Source: Oceanicaulis sp.
Lineage (GTDB): Bacteria > Pseudomonadota > Alphaproteobacteria > Caulobacterales > Maricaulaceae
Reading direction: 5' to 3'
Length of the DNA stretch: 64,000 bases
Assembly: GCA_040112665.1 (NCBI GenBank)
Contig: CP157796.1
Coordinates: 2,877,501-2,941,500 of the forward strand
In this document: one piece after another, positions 1-8,498 of the stretch
Position numbering within the stretch: the stretch's first letter is position 1
Layout: each line of letters opens with the position of its first letter
The notes under the pieces: generated by a model
Database searches by the model: none
The model's input: the letters and a program-made list of their open reading frames with translations, nothing else
Told to the model about the DNA's origin: nothing
Made by a program: the position numbers and the translations under genes

Positions 1-1214
1 AGGCCGAAAAGATGGCCGGCGAGCTGGGCCTGCCGCTGATCCGGCTGATCGAGGGCACGGGCGGGGGCGGCTCGGTCAAATCCATCCTGGACATGGGCGC
101 GAGCTACGTGCCCTTCAATCCGGGCTGGGACCATGTGGTGAGCAATCTCTCCCGCGTGCCGGTGGTGAGCCTGGCGCTCGGCCCTGTGGCGGGGCTGGGC
201 GCGGCGCGGGCGGTGTCGAGCCATTACTGCGTGATGGTCAAAGGCCTCTCGCAGATGTTCGTCGCCGGCCCGCCGGTCGTCGCCGGCATCGGCGAGCAGG
301 TCACCAAGGAAGAGCTCGGCGGCGCGGACATCCAGCTCGCCGCAGGCGCCGCGGACGATGCCTACGAGACCGAAGCCGACGCCATGGCGGCGGCGAAATG
401 GTTTCTGAGCTATCTGCCCGACCGGGCGGGAACCGCGCCGGCGCGCAAGGCCACGACCGACGATCCGAACCGGGGCGACGCGGCCTTGCGCGAGATCGTG
501 CCGCGCGACAAGCGCTACGCCTACGACATGCGGAAGATCCTCGCCTCGGTCTTCGACGCAGGCAGCGTGTTCGAGATGGGCCGCGCGTTCGGCGCCAGCG
601 TGATCACGGCTCTGGCCCGGCTCGACGGCTGGCCGGTGGCGGTGCTGGCGAGCAATCCGCAAGTTTATGGCGGGGGCTGGACGGCCGAAGCCGCACAGAA
701 GATCACCCGCTTCGTCGATCTGGCGGAGACCTTCCGCCTGCCGGTGGTCCACCTCGTCGACGTGCCCGGCTTCGTGATCGGCACCCGCGCCGAGCGCGCA
801 GGGACCATCCGGCACGGCGCGAAGGCGCTCAGCGCGATCTATCAGGCGAGCGTGCCCTGGTGCACCATCCTCATCCGCAAGGCCTACGGCGTGGCCGGCG
901 CGGCGATGATGGACCATACCCGCTTTCGCTATCGCTACGCCTGGCCCAGCGGGGATTGGGGCTCCCTGCCGCTCGAAGGCGGGGTGGAGGCCGCGTTCAA
1001 GGCGCAGCTTGAAAAGGCGGACGATCCCGAGGCGATGAAGGCTCAGCTGTCAAAGGCGATGCGCGACCTCTCCTCGCCCTTCAAGACGGCCGAACGCTAC
1101 TGGGTTGAGGAGATTATCGACCCCGCCGAGACGCGCACGCTTCTGACCGAATTCGCCAACATCGCCGCGCCGCTACGGACCGAAAGCGCGCCGGGCGTGC
1201 GGTATCGGCCCTAG
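1..1214 (+). CDS. Acyl-CoA carboxylase carboxyltransferase (beta) subunit, 5'-truncated
   Basis: The reading frame is open from the first bases of the window, so the gene starts upstream; about 404 residues are visible, ending at TAG. The protein belongs to the biotin-dependent carboxyl transferase family (Pfam Carboxyl_trans), which moves the carboxyl group from carboxybiotin to an acyl-CoA. The visible part holds the end of the N-terminal half (glycine-rich GTGGGGSVKS near the window start) and the whole C-terminal half, with ASNPQVYGGGWTAEAA and HLVDVPGFVIG, the usual acyl-CoA/biotin pocket segments. Propionyl-CoA, methylcrotonyl-CoA or another acyl-CoA could be the substrate; the fragment does not decide. 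The biotin-carrying alpha subunit is not in the window. meaB at 16.9 kb suggests that methylmalonyl-CoA metabolism exists in this organism. Confidence 0.85.
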   Translation, partial: AEKMAGELGLPLIRLIEGTGGGGSVKSILDMGASYVPFNPGWDHVVSNLSRVPVVSLALGPVAGLGAARAVSSHYCVMVKGLSQMFVAGPPVVAGIGEQVTKEELGGADIQLAAGAADDAYETEADAMAAAKWFLSYLPDRAGTAPARKATTDDPNRGDAALREIVPRDKRYAYDMRKILASVFDAGSVFEMGRAFGASVITALARLDGWPVAVLASNPQVYGGGWTAEAAQKITRFVDLAETFRLPVVHLVDVPGFVIGTRAERAGTIRHGAKALSAIYQASVPWCTILIRKAYGVAGAAMMDHTRFRYRYAWPSGDWGSLPLEGGVEAAFKAQLEKADDPEAMKAQLSKAMRDLSSPFKTAERYWVEEIIDPAETRTLLTEFANIAAPLRTESAPGVRYRP

Positions 1215-1215
1215 C

Positions 1216-2040
1216 CTATTTGTGCGGCGTGTTCTCGGGCAAAGTGTGATCCATCGTCCGCGCGGGCTCCGCGCAGGCGCCGCCGACCGGGCGCGCGGGC
1301 ACGCCGGCGACCGTGCAGCGCGCCGGCACCGGCTGCAGCACCACCGAGCCGGCCGCGATACGCGCTTCGTCGCCGACGGTGATGTTGCCGAGCACCTTGG
1401 CGCCCGCGCCGATCAGGACGCCGTTGCCGATCTTGGGATGGCGGTCGCCGTCTTCAGAGCCCGTGCCGCCCAGGGTGACTTCATGCAGGATGGAGACGTC
1501 GTCGCCGACCACGGCGGTCTCCCCGATCACCACCGAGGTCGCGTGGTCGATCATGATCCCCCGCCCGATCCGGGCGGCCGGATTGATGTCCACCCCGAAG
1601 CGCTCGCTCATCCGGCTTTGCAGGTGAAAGGCGAGCGACTCACGGTCGTTGCGGTACAGCCAGTGCGCCACGCGATAGCAGAGCAGCGCGTGGAAGCCCT
1701 TGAAATAGAGGAAGGGCTGGAGAAGCGAGCGCACCGCCGGGTCGCGCTCGTCGACGGCCAGCATGTCGGCGGCGGCCTGATCGGCGATCTCGGGATCGTC
1801 CTCGAACGCGGCGCGCGCGACGTCATGGACCTGCAGCGCGTCGAGCTGGGCGTCGGCCATCTTCTCGGCCACCCGGTGCGCGAGCGCGTCCTCGAAGGTT
1901 TCGTGGCGCAGGATCGCGGCGTTGATATAGCTCGCGAGCATCGGCTCGCCGGCGCTGGAGGACGCCGCATCGAAGCGCAGCCGCGACCAGACGGAGTCCC
2001 GGGCCGAGGCGCTCTGTAATTTGGTTTCGGCGAGCGTCAT
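1216..2040 (-). CDS. cysE: Serine O-acetyltransferase
   Basis: This 274-residue protein makes O-acetylserine from serine and acetyl-CoA, the first committed step of cysteine synthesis, in the cytoplasm. The helical N-terminal SATase domain covers about residues 20-145, followed by a hexapeptide left-handed beta helix. The catalytic histidines can be read: His166 in MIDHATS and His201 in DRHPKI, with GGTG between them. The start ATG overlaps the TGA of the upstream Nudix gene by four bases, so the two are translationally coupled, at the tail of the RND efflux group. The C-terminal tail after PARPVGG lacks the classical Ile end that binds cysteine synthase, ending in HTLPENTPHK, so complex formation is uncertain. 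Confidence 0.93.
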   Translation of the reverse strand: MTLAETKLQSASARDSVWSRLRFDAASSSAGEPMLASYINAAILRHETFEDALAHRVAEKMADAQLDALQVHDVARAAFEDDPEIADQAAADMLAVDERDPAVRSLLQPFLYFKGFHALLCYRVAHWLYRNDRESLAFHLQSRMSERFGVDINPAARIGRGIMIDHATSVVIGETAVVGDDVSILHEVTLGGTGSEDGDRHPKIGNGVLIGAGAKVLGNITVGDEARIAAGSVVLQPVPARCTVAGVPARPVGGACAEPARTMDHTLPENTPHK

Positions 2041-2648
2041 CGCGCCTCTCCCTTTGCGCCGTTCAGGATGGCCGCCGCAGGCGCAGGGTCAAGCGCGCCG
2101 GTGCGGGCCAGATGATCGGCGGTCGTCAGCATCACAATCGTGAACGCGTCCCTGATCTCGCCTGACATGGCCATGGCGAGCGCGGTTTGAAAGGGCGTCC
2201 GCCGCACGGTCATGTCCGCTTCGGCGCCGTCGCGGTCCGGCGCGCCTTCGCTCAGCGCCCAGGCGATATAGCCCTCGGCGCGTTCGTTGGTGACCGAATT
2301 TGACACGTCGAAGCTCGTCAGCTTCGCCCAATGCGCGGCGGTGTAGCCGGTCTCCTCGGCGAGTTCGCGCCTTGCGGTTTCGAGCGGGTCCTCGCCCAGC
2401 GGCCCGCCGCCCTCGGGCAATTCCCAGGAATGGGCGTCGAGCGCGAAGCGGTGCTGGCCGACCAGCAGCGTGTCGCCGTTCTCAAACAGCGGCAGCACGC
2501 CCACGGCGAGGTTTTTCGGCTCCATCACCCCGTAAAGCCCCGGCGCGCCGTCGGGCCGGATCACCTGGTACTCGCGCACGGAGATCCAGGGATTGTCGTA
2601 GGCGACGCGCTCGGACGTGATCGTCCAGGGTCCGCGCTTGGTGCTCAT
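2037..2648 (-). CDS. Nudix hydrolase, ADP-ribose pyrophosphatase type
   Basis: The 203-residue protein carries a complete Nudix box at residues 80-102, with G80, E86, R94-E95-L96, E98-E99 and G101 all in place. The order (beta strands with VGQHRFALD just before the box) is that of the ADP-ribose/nucleoside diphosphate sugar hydrolases. It probably cleaves ADP-ribose or a similar nucleotide sugar in the cytoplasm. GGAGG stands eight bases before the ATG. It follows the RND pump gene with only a short gap and overlaps cysE by ATGA, so all are likely co-transcribed leftward, though the functions do not obviously belong together. The exact substrate cannot be read from the sequence. Confidence 0.85.
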   Translation of the reverse strand: MSTKRGPWTITSERVAYDNPWISVREYQVIRPDGAPGLYGVMEPKNLAVGVLPLFENGDTLLVGQHRFALDAHSWELPEGGGPLGEDPLETARRELAEETGYTAAHWAKLTSFDVSNSVTNERAEGYIAWALSEGAPDRDGAEADMTVRRTPFQTALAMAMSGEIRDAFTIVMLTTADHLARTGALDPAPAAAILNGAKGEAR

Positions 2649-2662
2649 CAGCGCCCTCCGGT

Positions 2663-5600
2663 TCAGGCGGGTGCAGCCTCGTGGGTGACGCGCGGCCGGT
2701 CAAACCGGCTGAGCAGAACGAAGCCCGAGGGCGCGAACACCAGCGCCAGCACCGCCGAGCCCGCAACCCCGCCCGCCACGGCCGAGGCGAAGGGCAGCCA
2801 GAAGCTGTCGCCTTCGATCAGAAGCGGGAGGAACCCGCCCATCGTGGTCAGCGTGGTGGCCAGGATGTGCCGGGTCGCGTCCACCACCGTCTCCCGGATC
2901 GCCTCGGGATCGCCCGCCACAGACGCCGGATCGGCCCTCAGCGCGGACAGCACAACGATCGTGCCGTTGATCGACAGGCCCACCAGGCCAAGCGATCCGA
3001 TGATGGCGTTGAACCCCAGAGGCGTTCCGAACATCCACACCCCGAACATGGCGAGCCCGGCGCTGAGAAAGCCCGAGACGAACACCACTCCGGCGTAGCG
3101 GAATGAATTGAAGGCCAGCACCACCGCCGCGATCATCAGGGTGAACAGCGGCAGGGCCGTGCTCATCAGGTCGGCCATGGCGTCGCCCTGGTTCTCCGCG
3201 TCCCCGCCCACCGCGATGCGGTAACCCGGCGGCGGGTCCTGACCGTCGGCGGCGCGGATCTCCTCAAAGCGGGCGAGCACCGGGGCGGGCAGCACGAACG
3301 GGTCGAGGAAGGCGTAGATCGGGTTCGCCCGCTCGCCGTCGATCCGTGTGATGAGCGCGGTCTCGGGCTGCAGCGTCACCGGGCCGAGCGCGCCGACCCC
3401 GACCGGCGCCGAACCGCTCATCGGCAGGGGCGTGCCGGCGATGAGATCGGGCGAGCCGCGGCGGGCGTCAGGCGCCACGACCCGCACCGGCAGGGCTTCG
3501 ACGCCTTCGAGCACGGAGCCGCCGACCACGCCGTCGATCTCGGCGCGCAGCCGGCCGGCGAGGCCTGTCAGCGTCAGCCCCGCCGCGCTGGCGGACGCCT
3601 CGTCGGCCTCGAAGCGGACGACCGGCTCGCCGAGCTGCAGCTGGGCTTCGGTGTAGGTCACGCCAGGCACCTGGGAGAGCGCGCGGCGGATGTCCGCCCC
3701 CGCCTGATCGAGCACGGCGAGGTCGGGGCCGATCACCTGAAGCTCGATCGGGGCGGGCCTGGGCGGGCCCTGCTCGAACGGGATGGCGAGAAACTGCGCG
3801 TCGGGGAAGCGCTCGCGCGCAAGCCGCTGGAAGTCGGTGACGATGCGGCGGGTCGCTTCGGGGGACTCGGTGCGCACGAAGCCCTGCGCGAAGTTCGGCC
3901 GGCCCTGCGTGCCGCCGAGCATGTTGTAGTACACGCGCGGCCCGCTCTCGCCGATGAAGAAGACGACGTCCTCCACCCCCTCATAGCCGTAGAGAAGCTC
4001 GGTGGCGCCCTCCAGCCGGTCGATCGTGCGCTCGATCGCCGTGCCCGGCGGCAGGGTCACGCGCATCTGGAACATGTCGCGCTCTGTCGGCGGGAAGAAT
4101 TGCGAGGGCAGCGTGGAGGCGGCGATGAAACCCGCGATGGGGAAGACCAGGCTCACCGCGATCCCGAGCACCGGCTGGGCGATGATCGCATCCAGCGCCT
4201 TTCGGTAGATCCAGGCGAGCGGCTTGGACCGCAGGCCGTCGTGCCAGAAGGGCGCTGCGCCCTCCTCCTCCCGCGTATCGTCGAACCAGGCCGCGAGCGC
4301 GAGGATCACCGTAAAGGCGAGCACGAAGGACGCGCTGACCGCGAAGATCACCGACACCCCGATCATCGAGACGAACTCGCCGGCCGATCCGGGCAGAAGC
4401 GCGATCGGGCCGAAGGCGAAGATGGTGGTCAGCGTGGACGCCAGAAGCGGTCCGAACAGGGTCCGGATCACCTTCTCCAGCGCGTCGAGCCGCGCCACGC
4501 CGCGCGACCTCAGAAGCTTGTAGTCGTCGACGACCACGATGGCGTTGTCGATCAGAAGCCCCAGCGAGACCACCAGGCCCGTGACCGACATCTGGTGCAG
4601 CGGCTCGTCGAACAGGTTGATGAGCACCATCACCAGAAGCACGGTCAGCGGCAGCGCCGATCCCACGATCAGCGCCGAGCGCCAGCCCATCATCAGGAAC
4701 AGCACCGCGAAGACGATGAGCGCGGAGAAAAGGAGATTGAGCCCCAGCCCCGCCAGCCGGTCGATCACATAGCTCGACTGGTCGAAAATGATCTCGACCT
4801 CGACGCCCGGATTGGCTTCGGCGAACGCGGCGACGGCGGCCTGCGCGCGGGCGTCCCAGGCGTCGACCTGAAGTCCGGGTTCGAGGAAGGCGGCGACCAT
4901 GATCACCGGCTCGGCGTTGCGCAGCGGCACCGCGCTTTGCGGGCGCGCGATGGTCCGCTCGATGGTGGCGATGTCGCCCAGGCGCAGGAAACCCGCCTCA
5001 CCTTGGGCGATCGGGACCTCGCGCAACCGGTCGAGCGAATCGAACGCGCCGGCGACTTCCAGCGTCAGATCGAGCCGGTCGCCTGCGATCCGGCCCGCCG
5101 GCGTCTTGGCGTCCGACTGCGCGAGGATGGCGGCGACGTCCGCGGCGGTCAGCCCCAGCGCGGCCGCGCTTTCAGGATCGAGCACGACGCGGACTTCTTC
5201 CTGCGGGTCGCCGTAGACGTGGGTCTCTTCGGTGCCTGCGACGTTTCTCAGCCGATCCTCGAGATCGCGCGCGAGCCGGCTGAGCGCGCCGGAGCTGCCT
5301 TCCGCGCCCTCGGGCCAGTCCAGCGACACGATCAGCGTCGCCGCGCCCAGATAGACCTGCTCGACCTGCACAGGCAGCACGCCGTCGGGCAGGCGCGTTT
5401 CGGCCAGGGCGACCTGGTCGCGGATGAGCGTCCAGGCCTGCTCGACCTGATCAGCGGTGAGATCTTCGCGGACGGAGATGTCGATGAAACCGATATTGGC
5501 CCTTGAGGACGAATTGATCTCGTCGATCTCAACCAGTTCCAGAAGCGCCCGCTCGATCGGCTCGACCACCAGCGCCTCGACCCGCTCGGCGTCCGCGCCG

Positions 5601-5749
5601 GGATAGATCGCCACCACGTTGCCGTAGCGCTTGACGAGGGTGGGGTCCTCCTGCCGGCCGAGCACGCCCAGCGCGGCCACGCCGCTGACCACGATCAGGA
5701 ACAGCGCGAGCAGGGTCAGCCGCGGATAGCGGTAAAAGATCGAGACCAC
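2663..5749 (-). CDS. RND-family efflux pump, inner-membrane permease
   Basis: A 1028-residue AcrB-type proton-driven transporter (Pfam ACR_tran) with the expected length, an N-terminal membrane helix (residues about 10-32), a large periplasmic loop, the central helix cluster, a second periplasmic loop and the C-terminal helix cluster. The proton-relay segment in TM4 reads GLLIDNAIVVVDD, the form with a single Asp-Asn instead of Asp-Asp as in several RND subfamilies. The start is GTG, three bases after the adaptor gene's TGA, so the two are coupled. No outer-membrane TolC-like gene is next to it, so a channel encoded elsewhere must complete the pump. The cargo is unknown; a drug, solvent or fatty-acid type compound is plausible because a TetR gene sits just upstream. 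Confidence 0.93.
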   Translation of the reverse strand: MVSIFYRYPRLTLLALFLIVVSGVAALGVLGRQEDPTLVKRYGNVVAIYPGADAERVEALVVEPIERALLELVEIDEINSSSRANIGFIDISVREDLTADQVEQAWTLIRDQVALAETRLPDGVLPVQVEQVYLGAATLIVSLDWPEGAEGSSGALSRLARDLEDRLRNVAGTEETHVYGDPQEEVRVVLDPESAAALGLTAADVAAILAQSDAKTPAGRIAGDRLDLTLEVAGAFDSLDRLREVPIAQGEAGFLRLGDIATIERTIARPQSAVPLRNAEPVIMVAAFLEPGLQVDAWDARAQAAVAAFAEANPGVEVEIIFDQSSYVIDRLAGLGLNLLFSALIVFAVLFLMMGWRSALIVGSALPLTVLLVMVLINLFDEPLHQMSVTGLVVSLGLLIDNAIVVVDDYKLLRSRGVARLDALEKVIRTLFGPLLASTLTTIFAFGPIALLPGSAGEFVSMIGVSVIFAVSASFVLAFTVILALAAWFDDTREEEGAAPFWHDGLRSKPLAWIYRKALDAIIAQPVLGIAVSLVFPIAGFIAASTLPSQFFPPTERDMFQMRVTLPPGTAIERTIDRLEGATELLYGYEGVEDVVFFIGESGPRVYYNMLGGTQGRPNFAQGFVRTESPEATRRIVTDFQRLARERFPDAQFLAIPFEQGPPRPAPIELQVIGPDLAVLDQAGADIRRALSQVPGVTYTEAQLQLGEPVVRFEADEASASAAGLTLTGLAGRLRAEIDGVVGGSVLEGVEALPVRVVAPDARRGSPDLIAGTPLPMSGSAPVGVGALGPVTLQPETALITRIDGERANPIYAFLDPFVLPAPVLARFEEIRAADGQDPPPGYRIAVGGDAENQGDAMADLMSTALPLFTLMIAAVVLAFNSFRYAGVVFVSGFLSAGLAMFGVWMFGTPLGFNAIIGSLGLVGLSINGTIVVLSALRADPASVAGDPEAIRETVVDATRHILATTLTTMGGFLPLLIEGDSFWLPFASAVAGGVAGSAVLALVFAPSGFVLLSRFDRPRVTHEAAPA

Positions 5750-5752
5750 CGC

Positions 5753-6874
5753 TCAGCCCTCGTTGATCGCGCGCACGGCCATGCCCGGCGCGACGCGATG
5801 GGTTCCGGTGGACAGAAAGCGTGCGCCCTCCTCCACCGCGCCGGCGAGATAGACCCGGTCTTGCTCGGAATGCAGGATCTCCACCGGGCGGGGCTCCAGC
5901 GCGTCGCCCTCGCCCAGCACGTAGATCGACCACAGGCCACGCCGGCCTTCGGCGAGCGCGTCGACCGGCGCCCAGAAGCCGCGCGCCTGAAGCGTTGTCG
6001 GCAGGATCAGCCGGGCGACCTCGCCGCTGCGCGCGGTCTCACCGGGCTCGATCTCGAACACGGCGGTCACCGAGCGGCCCTGCGGGTCGATCACGCCGGT
6101 GGCGGTGCGGAACACGGCCTGCACCTCGCGATCGCCGATCTCGACCCGGTAGGCGCGCCCCGGTTCGAGCCTTCGCGCCTCGGCTTCAGGCAGGCCCGCG
6201 CGCAGCTCCAGCATCCCGTCCTCCACCAGATGAAGCACCGGCGCGCCGGGCGCGGCGATCGCGCCTTCGTCTGCAAAGCGCGCGGTGACCACCCCGTCAT
6301 AGGGCGCCTCGATCGTCGCCAGAGCGATCCGCACCTGAAGCGCAGCGGCGTCCGCCTCCGCAGCCGCAGCCTGCGAGCGCGCGGCGCGCGCCTCGGCGTC
6401 GGCTTCGTCGAGCCTTTGAGCGGAGACATGGCCCTGCTGCACCAGCCGCCTCTGGCGCGACAGCGTGGTCTCGGCGAGGGCGGCGCGCGACCGTGCAGCG
6501 TCCGTCTGCGCGCGGGCGGCGGCCAGCTGGGCTTCCAGCGTTCGCGTGTCGAGCCGGGCGAGGATGGCGCCAGCGGCGACCCGGTCGCCGGTGTCCGCTG
6601 CGATCTCGGCGATCCGGCCGCCGGCCTCGAACCCCAGCGCGCTCGACCGGCGCGGCTCGATCAGCGCGGGGAAGCGCGATTCGATCTCGGCGGCGTCTTC
6701 GAAGGTCGCGACATGGACCCGGACGGGCATCGGGTCGGCGTCCAGCGGCGCGCCGGGCCCGGCCTCGGCGCTGCGCAGCGTGCTGACCAGCACGATCACG
6801 ATCGCCAGAGCGGTAGCGAGCCCGGCCACGCCGAGCCCGAATTTTCCGAATGAAATTATGCCTGTGCGCGCCAT
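5753..6874 (-). CDS. RND efflux periplasmic adaptor subunit (MFP/HlyD family)
   Basis: Membrane fusion protein linking the RND permease to an outer-membrane channel. After the start MARTGIISF comes one membrane-anchor helix, then the lipoyl half-motifs (GGRIAEIAADTGDRVAAG and IEAPYDGVVTARF) flanking a long alanine-rich coiled-coil hairpin, and beta-barrel domains to the C-terminus. I prefer the ATG at 6874 to an in-frame ATG at 6904: GGGAG lies 12 bases before it, and the later start leaves room for a promoter beside the palindromes at 6918-6955. The permease gene follows directly. Co-regulation by the adjacent TetR protein is likely but inferred. Confidence 0.9.
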   Translation of the reverse strand: MARTGIISFGKFGLGVAGLATALAIVIVLVSTLRSAEAGPGAPLDADPMPVRVHVATFEDAAEIESRFPALIEPRRSSALGFEAGGRIAEIAADTGDRVAAGAILARLDTRTLEAQLAAARAQTDAARSRAALAETTLSRQRRLVQQGHVSAQRLDEADAEARAARSQAAAAEADAAALQVRIALATIEAPYDGVVTARFADEGAIAAPGAPVLHLVEDGMLELRAGLPEAEARRLEPGRAYRVEIGDREVQAVFRTATGVIDPQGRSVTAVFEIEPGETARSGEVARLILPTTLQARGFWAPVDALAEGRRGLWSIYVLGEGDALEPRPVEILHSEQDRVYLAGAVEEGARFLSTGTHRVAPGMAVRAINEG

Positions 6875-6917
6875 GATGGCCGCTCCCGCCCTGAATGACG
6901 GCATGCAAGATAGCGCA

Positions 6918-6932
6918 GCGAACGCCGTTCGC
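6918..6932. promoter_or_regulatory. Perfect palindrome before the RND operon, likely TetR operator
   Basis: Seven-base arms GCGAACG and CGTTCGC around one central base, in the gap between the tetR stop and the RND adaptor start. A second related site lies 8 bases away. Position and symmetry fit a TetR-family operator; binding is inferred. Confidence 0.5.
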
Positions 6933-6935
6933 CTA

Positions 6936-6950
6936 GTAAACAGCGTTCAC
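6936..6950. promoter_or_regulatory. AcrR-like inverted repeat before the RND operon
   Basis: On the minus strand it reads GTGAACGCTGTTTAC, an imperfect inverted repeat of the GTGAAC/GTTNAC type seen at operators of TetR repressors of RND pumps. It lies between the tetR stop at 6964 and the adaptor gene. It is therefore placed to control the pump genes but not tetR itself. Confidence 0.5.
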
Positions 6951-6963
6951 TTTTTCCGATTTT

Positions 6964-7641
6964 TTAGAAATCAGCCCCGGCGTCGAACGCGTCCAGCAGC
7001 TTCTTCGCGGCCAGACCCCGCATCACCATCTCGGCGTGAAAGCGGATCATCTCGTCGAGATTGAGATCGGGCCGTCCGGGTTTTTCTTCAGGAAAGCCCG
7101 GCAGGGTGACCGCCAGCATGGTCAGGCCGTGCGAGGCCGCCCAGACCGAATTCGCGGCGAGGCCCAGATCGACCTTGCGGAACCAGCCCGCCTCCATGGA
7201 TTCCGCGATCATCTTGTGAAGATGCTCTCCGGCGGCGTAGGCGTAGCTGCCCTCCTCCACCCGCTCGTCGTCCGCGCAGCTGGCGAAGGCGAGCTTGTAA
7301 TGGGAGGGTTGTTCCAGCCCCGTCTCGACATAGGCGCGCATGCACAGCGTGCACAGCTTGGGGCCTTCCTCGATCGTCGCGCAGACCGCCTGCATCCGGG
7401 CGAGCAGGCGCTCGTAGAAATGTTCGCGGATCTCGCGGAACAGCGCTTCCTTGGAGTCGAAATACTTGTAGAGGGCGGCCGGGGAGTAATCGATCCGCTC
7501 GGCGATGCGGCGCATGGACAGCCCCGCCTCGCCCTCCTCGGCGAAGATCGTCTCGGCGGCGTCGATGATCGAATCGCGCACCTTGCGGCGGCGGCGCTCG
7601 GCCGGGCTCAGCTCGTCGTCGGAGTGGGTTTCAGCGGCCAT
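6964..7641 (-). CDS. TetR/AcrR-family transcriptional regulator
   Basis: From ATG 7641 the protein has 225 residues: a basic N-terminus (PAERRRRKVRDSI), a TetR helix-turn-helix (LSMRRIAERIDYSPAALYKYF) and a ligand domain that resembles TetR_C with several cysteines (LCTLCMR). I chose the ATG at 7641 because GAGGG stands just upstream and because the conserved part begins soon after; the frame stays open further up to 7722 but that stretch looks like leader. It lies immediately upstream of the RND adaptor-permease pair in the same direction, with two palindromes between, so it is the obvious local repressor. The inducer is unknown. Confidence 0.88.
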   Translation of the reverse strand: MAAETHSDDELSPAERRRRKVRDSIIDAAETIFAEEGEAGLSMRRIAERIDYSPAALYKYFDSKEALFREIREHFYERLLARMQAVCATIEEGPKLCTLCMRAYVETGLEQPSHYKLAFASCADDERVEEGSYAYAAGEHLHKMIAESMEAGWFRKVDLGLAANSVWAASHGLTMLAVTLPGFPEEKPGRPDLNLDEMIRFHAEMVMRGLAAKKLLDAFDAGADF

Positions 7642-7784
7642 CCGCCCTCGCTCGCACGATCCTGTCGTCCCGCACTTGCGAAGACGCGACACAAGCTTCA
7701 GGTATACCGGCCTTGCGCGCAATCCGTCAAAACACGGACGGTCGCCCCGGAACTCGCCCCAGAACTCGGTCCAGGTCCCGCCTC

Positions 7785-8405
7785 ATGCCCCACCGTCCCG
7801 ACTTCCCCGCCCCGAACGAGCCGCTCGACGCCGCACGCCGCAGCGCGGAGACCCTCGATCTGCTCGCCCGCCGGCGTTCGACGCGGGCCAAGGACATGAC
7901 CGGGCCCGGCCCCTCGGCGCAGGAGCTCGACACGCTGCTGACCATCGCCGCGCGCGTGCCCGATCACGGCAAGCTCTTCCCCTGGCGGTTCGTGGTCTTC
8001 GAGGGCGAAGCGCGCGCAAAATTCGGCGAGATCCTCGAAGCGCGGCTGCGCGAACTCGAACCCGAAGCCCCGCCCGAACGCTACGCGCTGGAGCGTGAGC
8101 GCTTCACCCGCGCGCCGGTCGTGATCGCGGTGATCAGCGACGTCGCGGAGAACCACAAGATCCCCGAATGGGAACAGGTGCTCAGCGCCGGCGCGGTCTG
8201 CCAGACCCTGCTCGTCGCCGCGAGCGCCATGGGCTACGCCAGCCAGTGGCTCACCGAATGGTACGCCTATGACCGGGAGACGAAGAAGGCCCTCGGCCTC
8301 GACCCCGGCGAACACGTCGCGGGCTTCATCTATCTCGGCACGGCCGCCGAGGCGCCGACCGAACGGCCCAGAAAAGCCCCCAGGGTGAGCCGCTGGGGCG
8401 GGTGA
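7785..8405 (+). CDS. Nitroreductase family protein (YdjA-like)
   Basis: A 206-residue FMN-dependent nitroreductase-fold enzyme. The N-terminal flavin-binding stretch LLARRRSTRAKDMTGPGPS and the AARVPDHGKLFPWRF segment are those of the small YdjA type, and the C-terminal GFIYLGT strand is typical. It probably reduces quinones, nitro-compounds or an unsaturated metabolite with NAD(P)H. I place the start at ATG 7785, after CAGGT; an in-frame ATG at 7713 would overlap the shared promoter region with tetR. The gene is divergent from tetR (143 bases between starts), so the repressor might also act here; no palindrome was seen in that gap. Confidence 0.87.
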   Translation: MPHRPDFPAPNEPLDAARRSAETLDLLARRRSTRAKDMTGPGPSAQELDTLLTIAARVPDHGKLFPWRFVVFEGEARAKFGEILEARLRELEPEAPPERYALERERFTRAPVVIAVISDVAENHKIPEWEQVLSAGAVCQTLLVAASAMGYASQWLTEWYAYDRETKKALGLDPGEHVAGFIYLGTAAEAPTERPRKAPRVSRWGG

Positions 8406-8424
8406 TATCCCCGTTCCGACGAAA

Positions 8425-8457
8425 AACGCCCCGGTTGATGACCGGGGCGTTCTTTTC
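8425..8457. terminator. Rho-independent terminator, bidirectional
   Basis: Stem AACGCCCCGGT (8425-8435), loop TGATG, stem 8441-8451, followed by CTTTTC on the plus strand and preceded by AAAA for the minus strand. It separates the convergent nitroreductase and aspS genes. Confidence 0.85.
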
Positions 8458-8498
8458 GATGACGTCAGGCGTCGTTCTGAAAGTGAATCCGACGCCGC

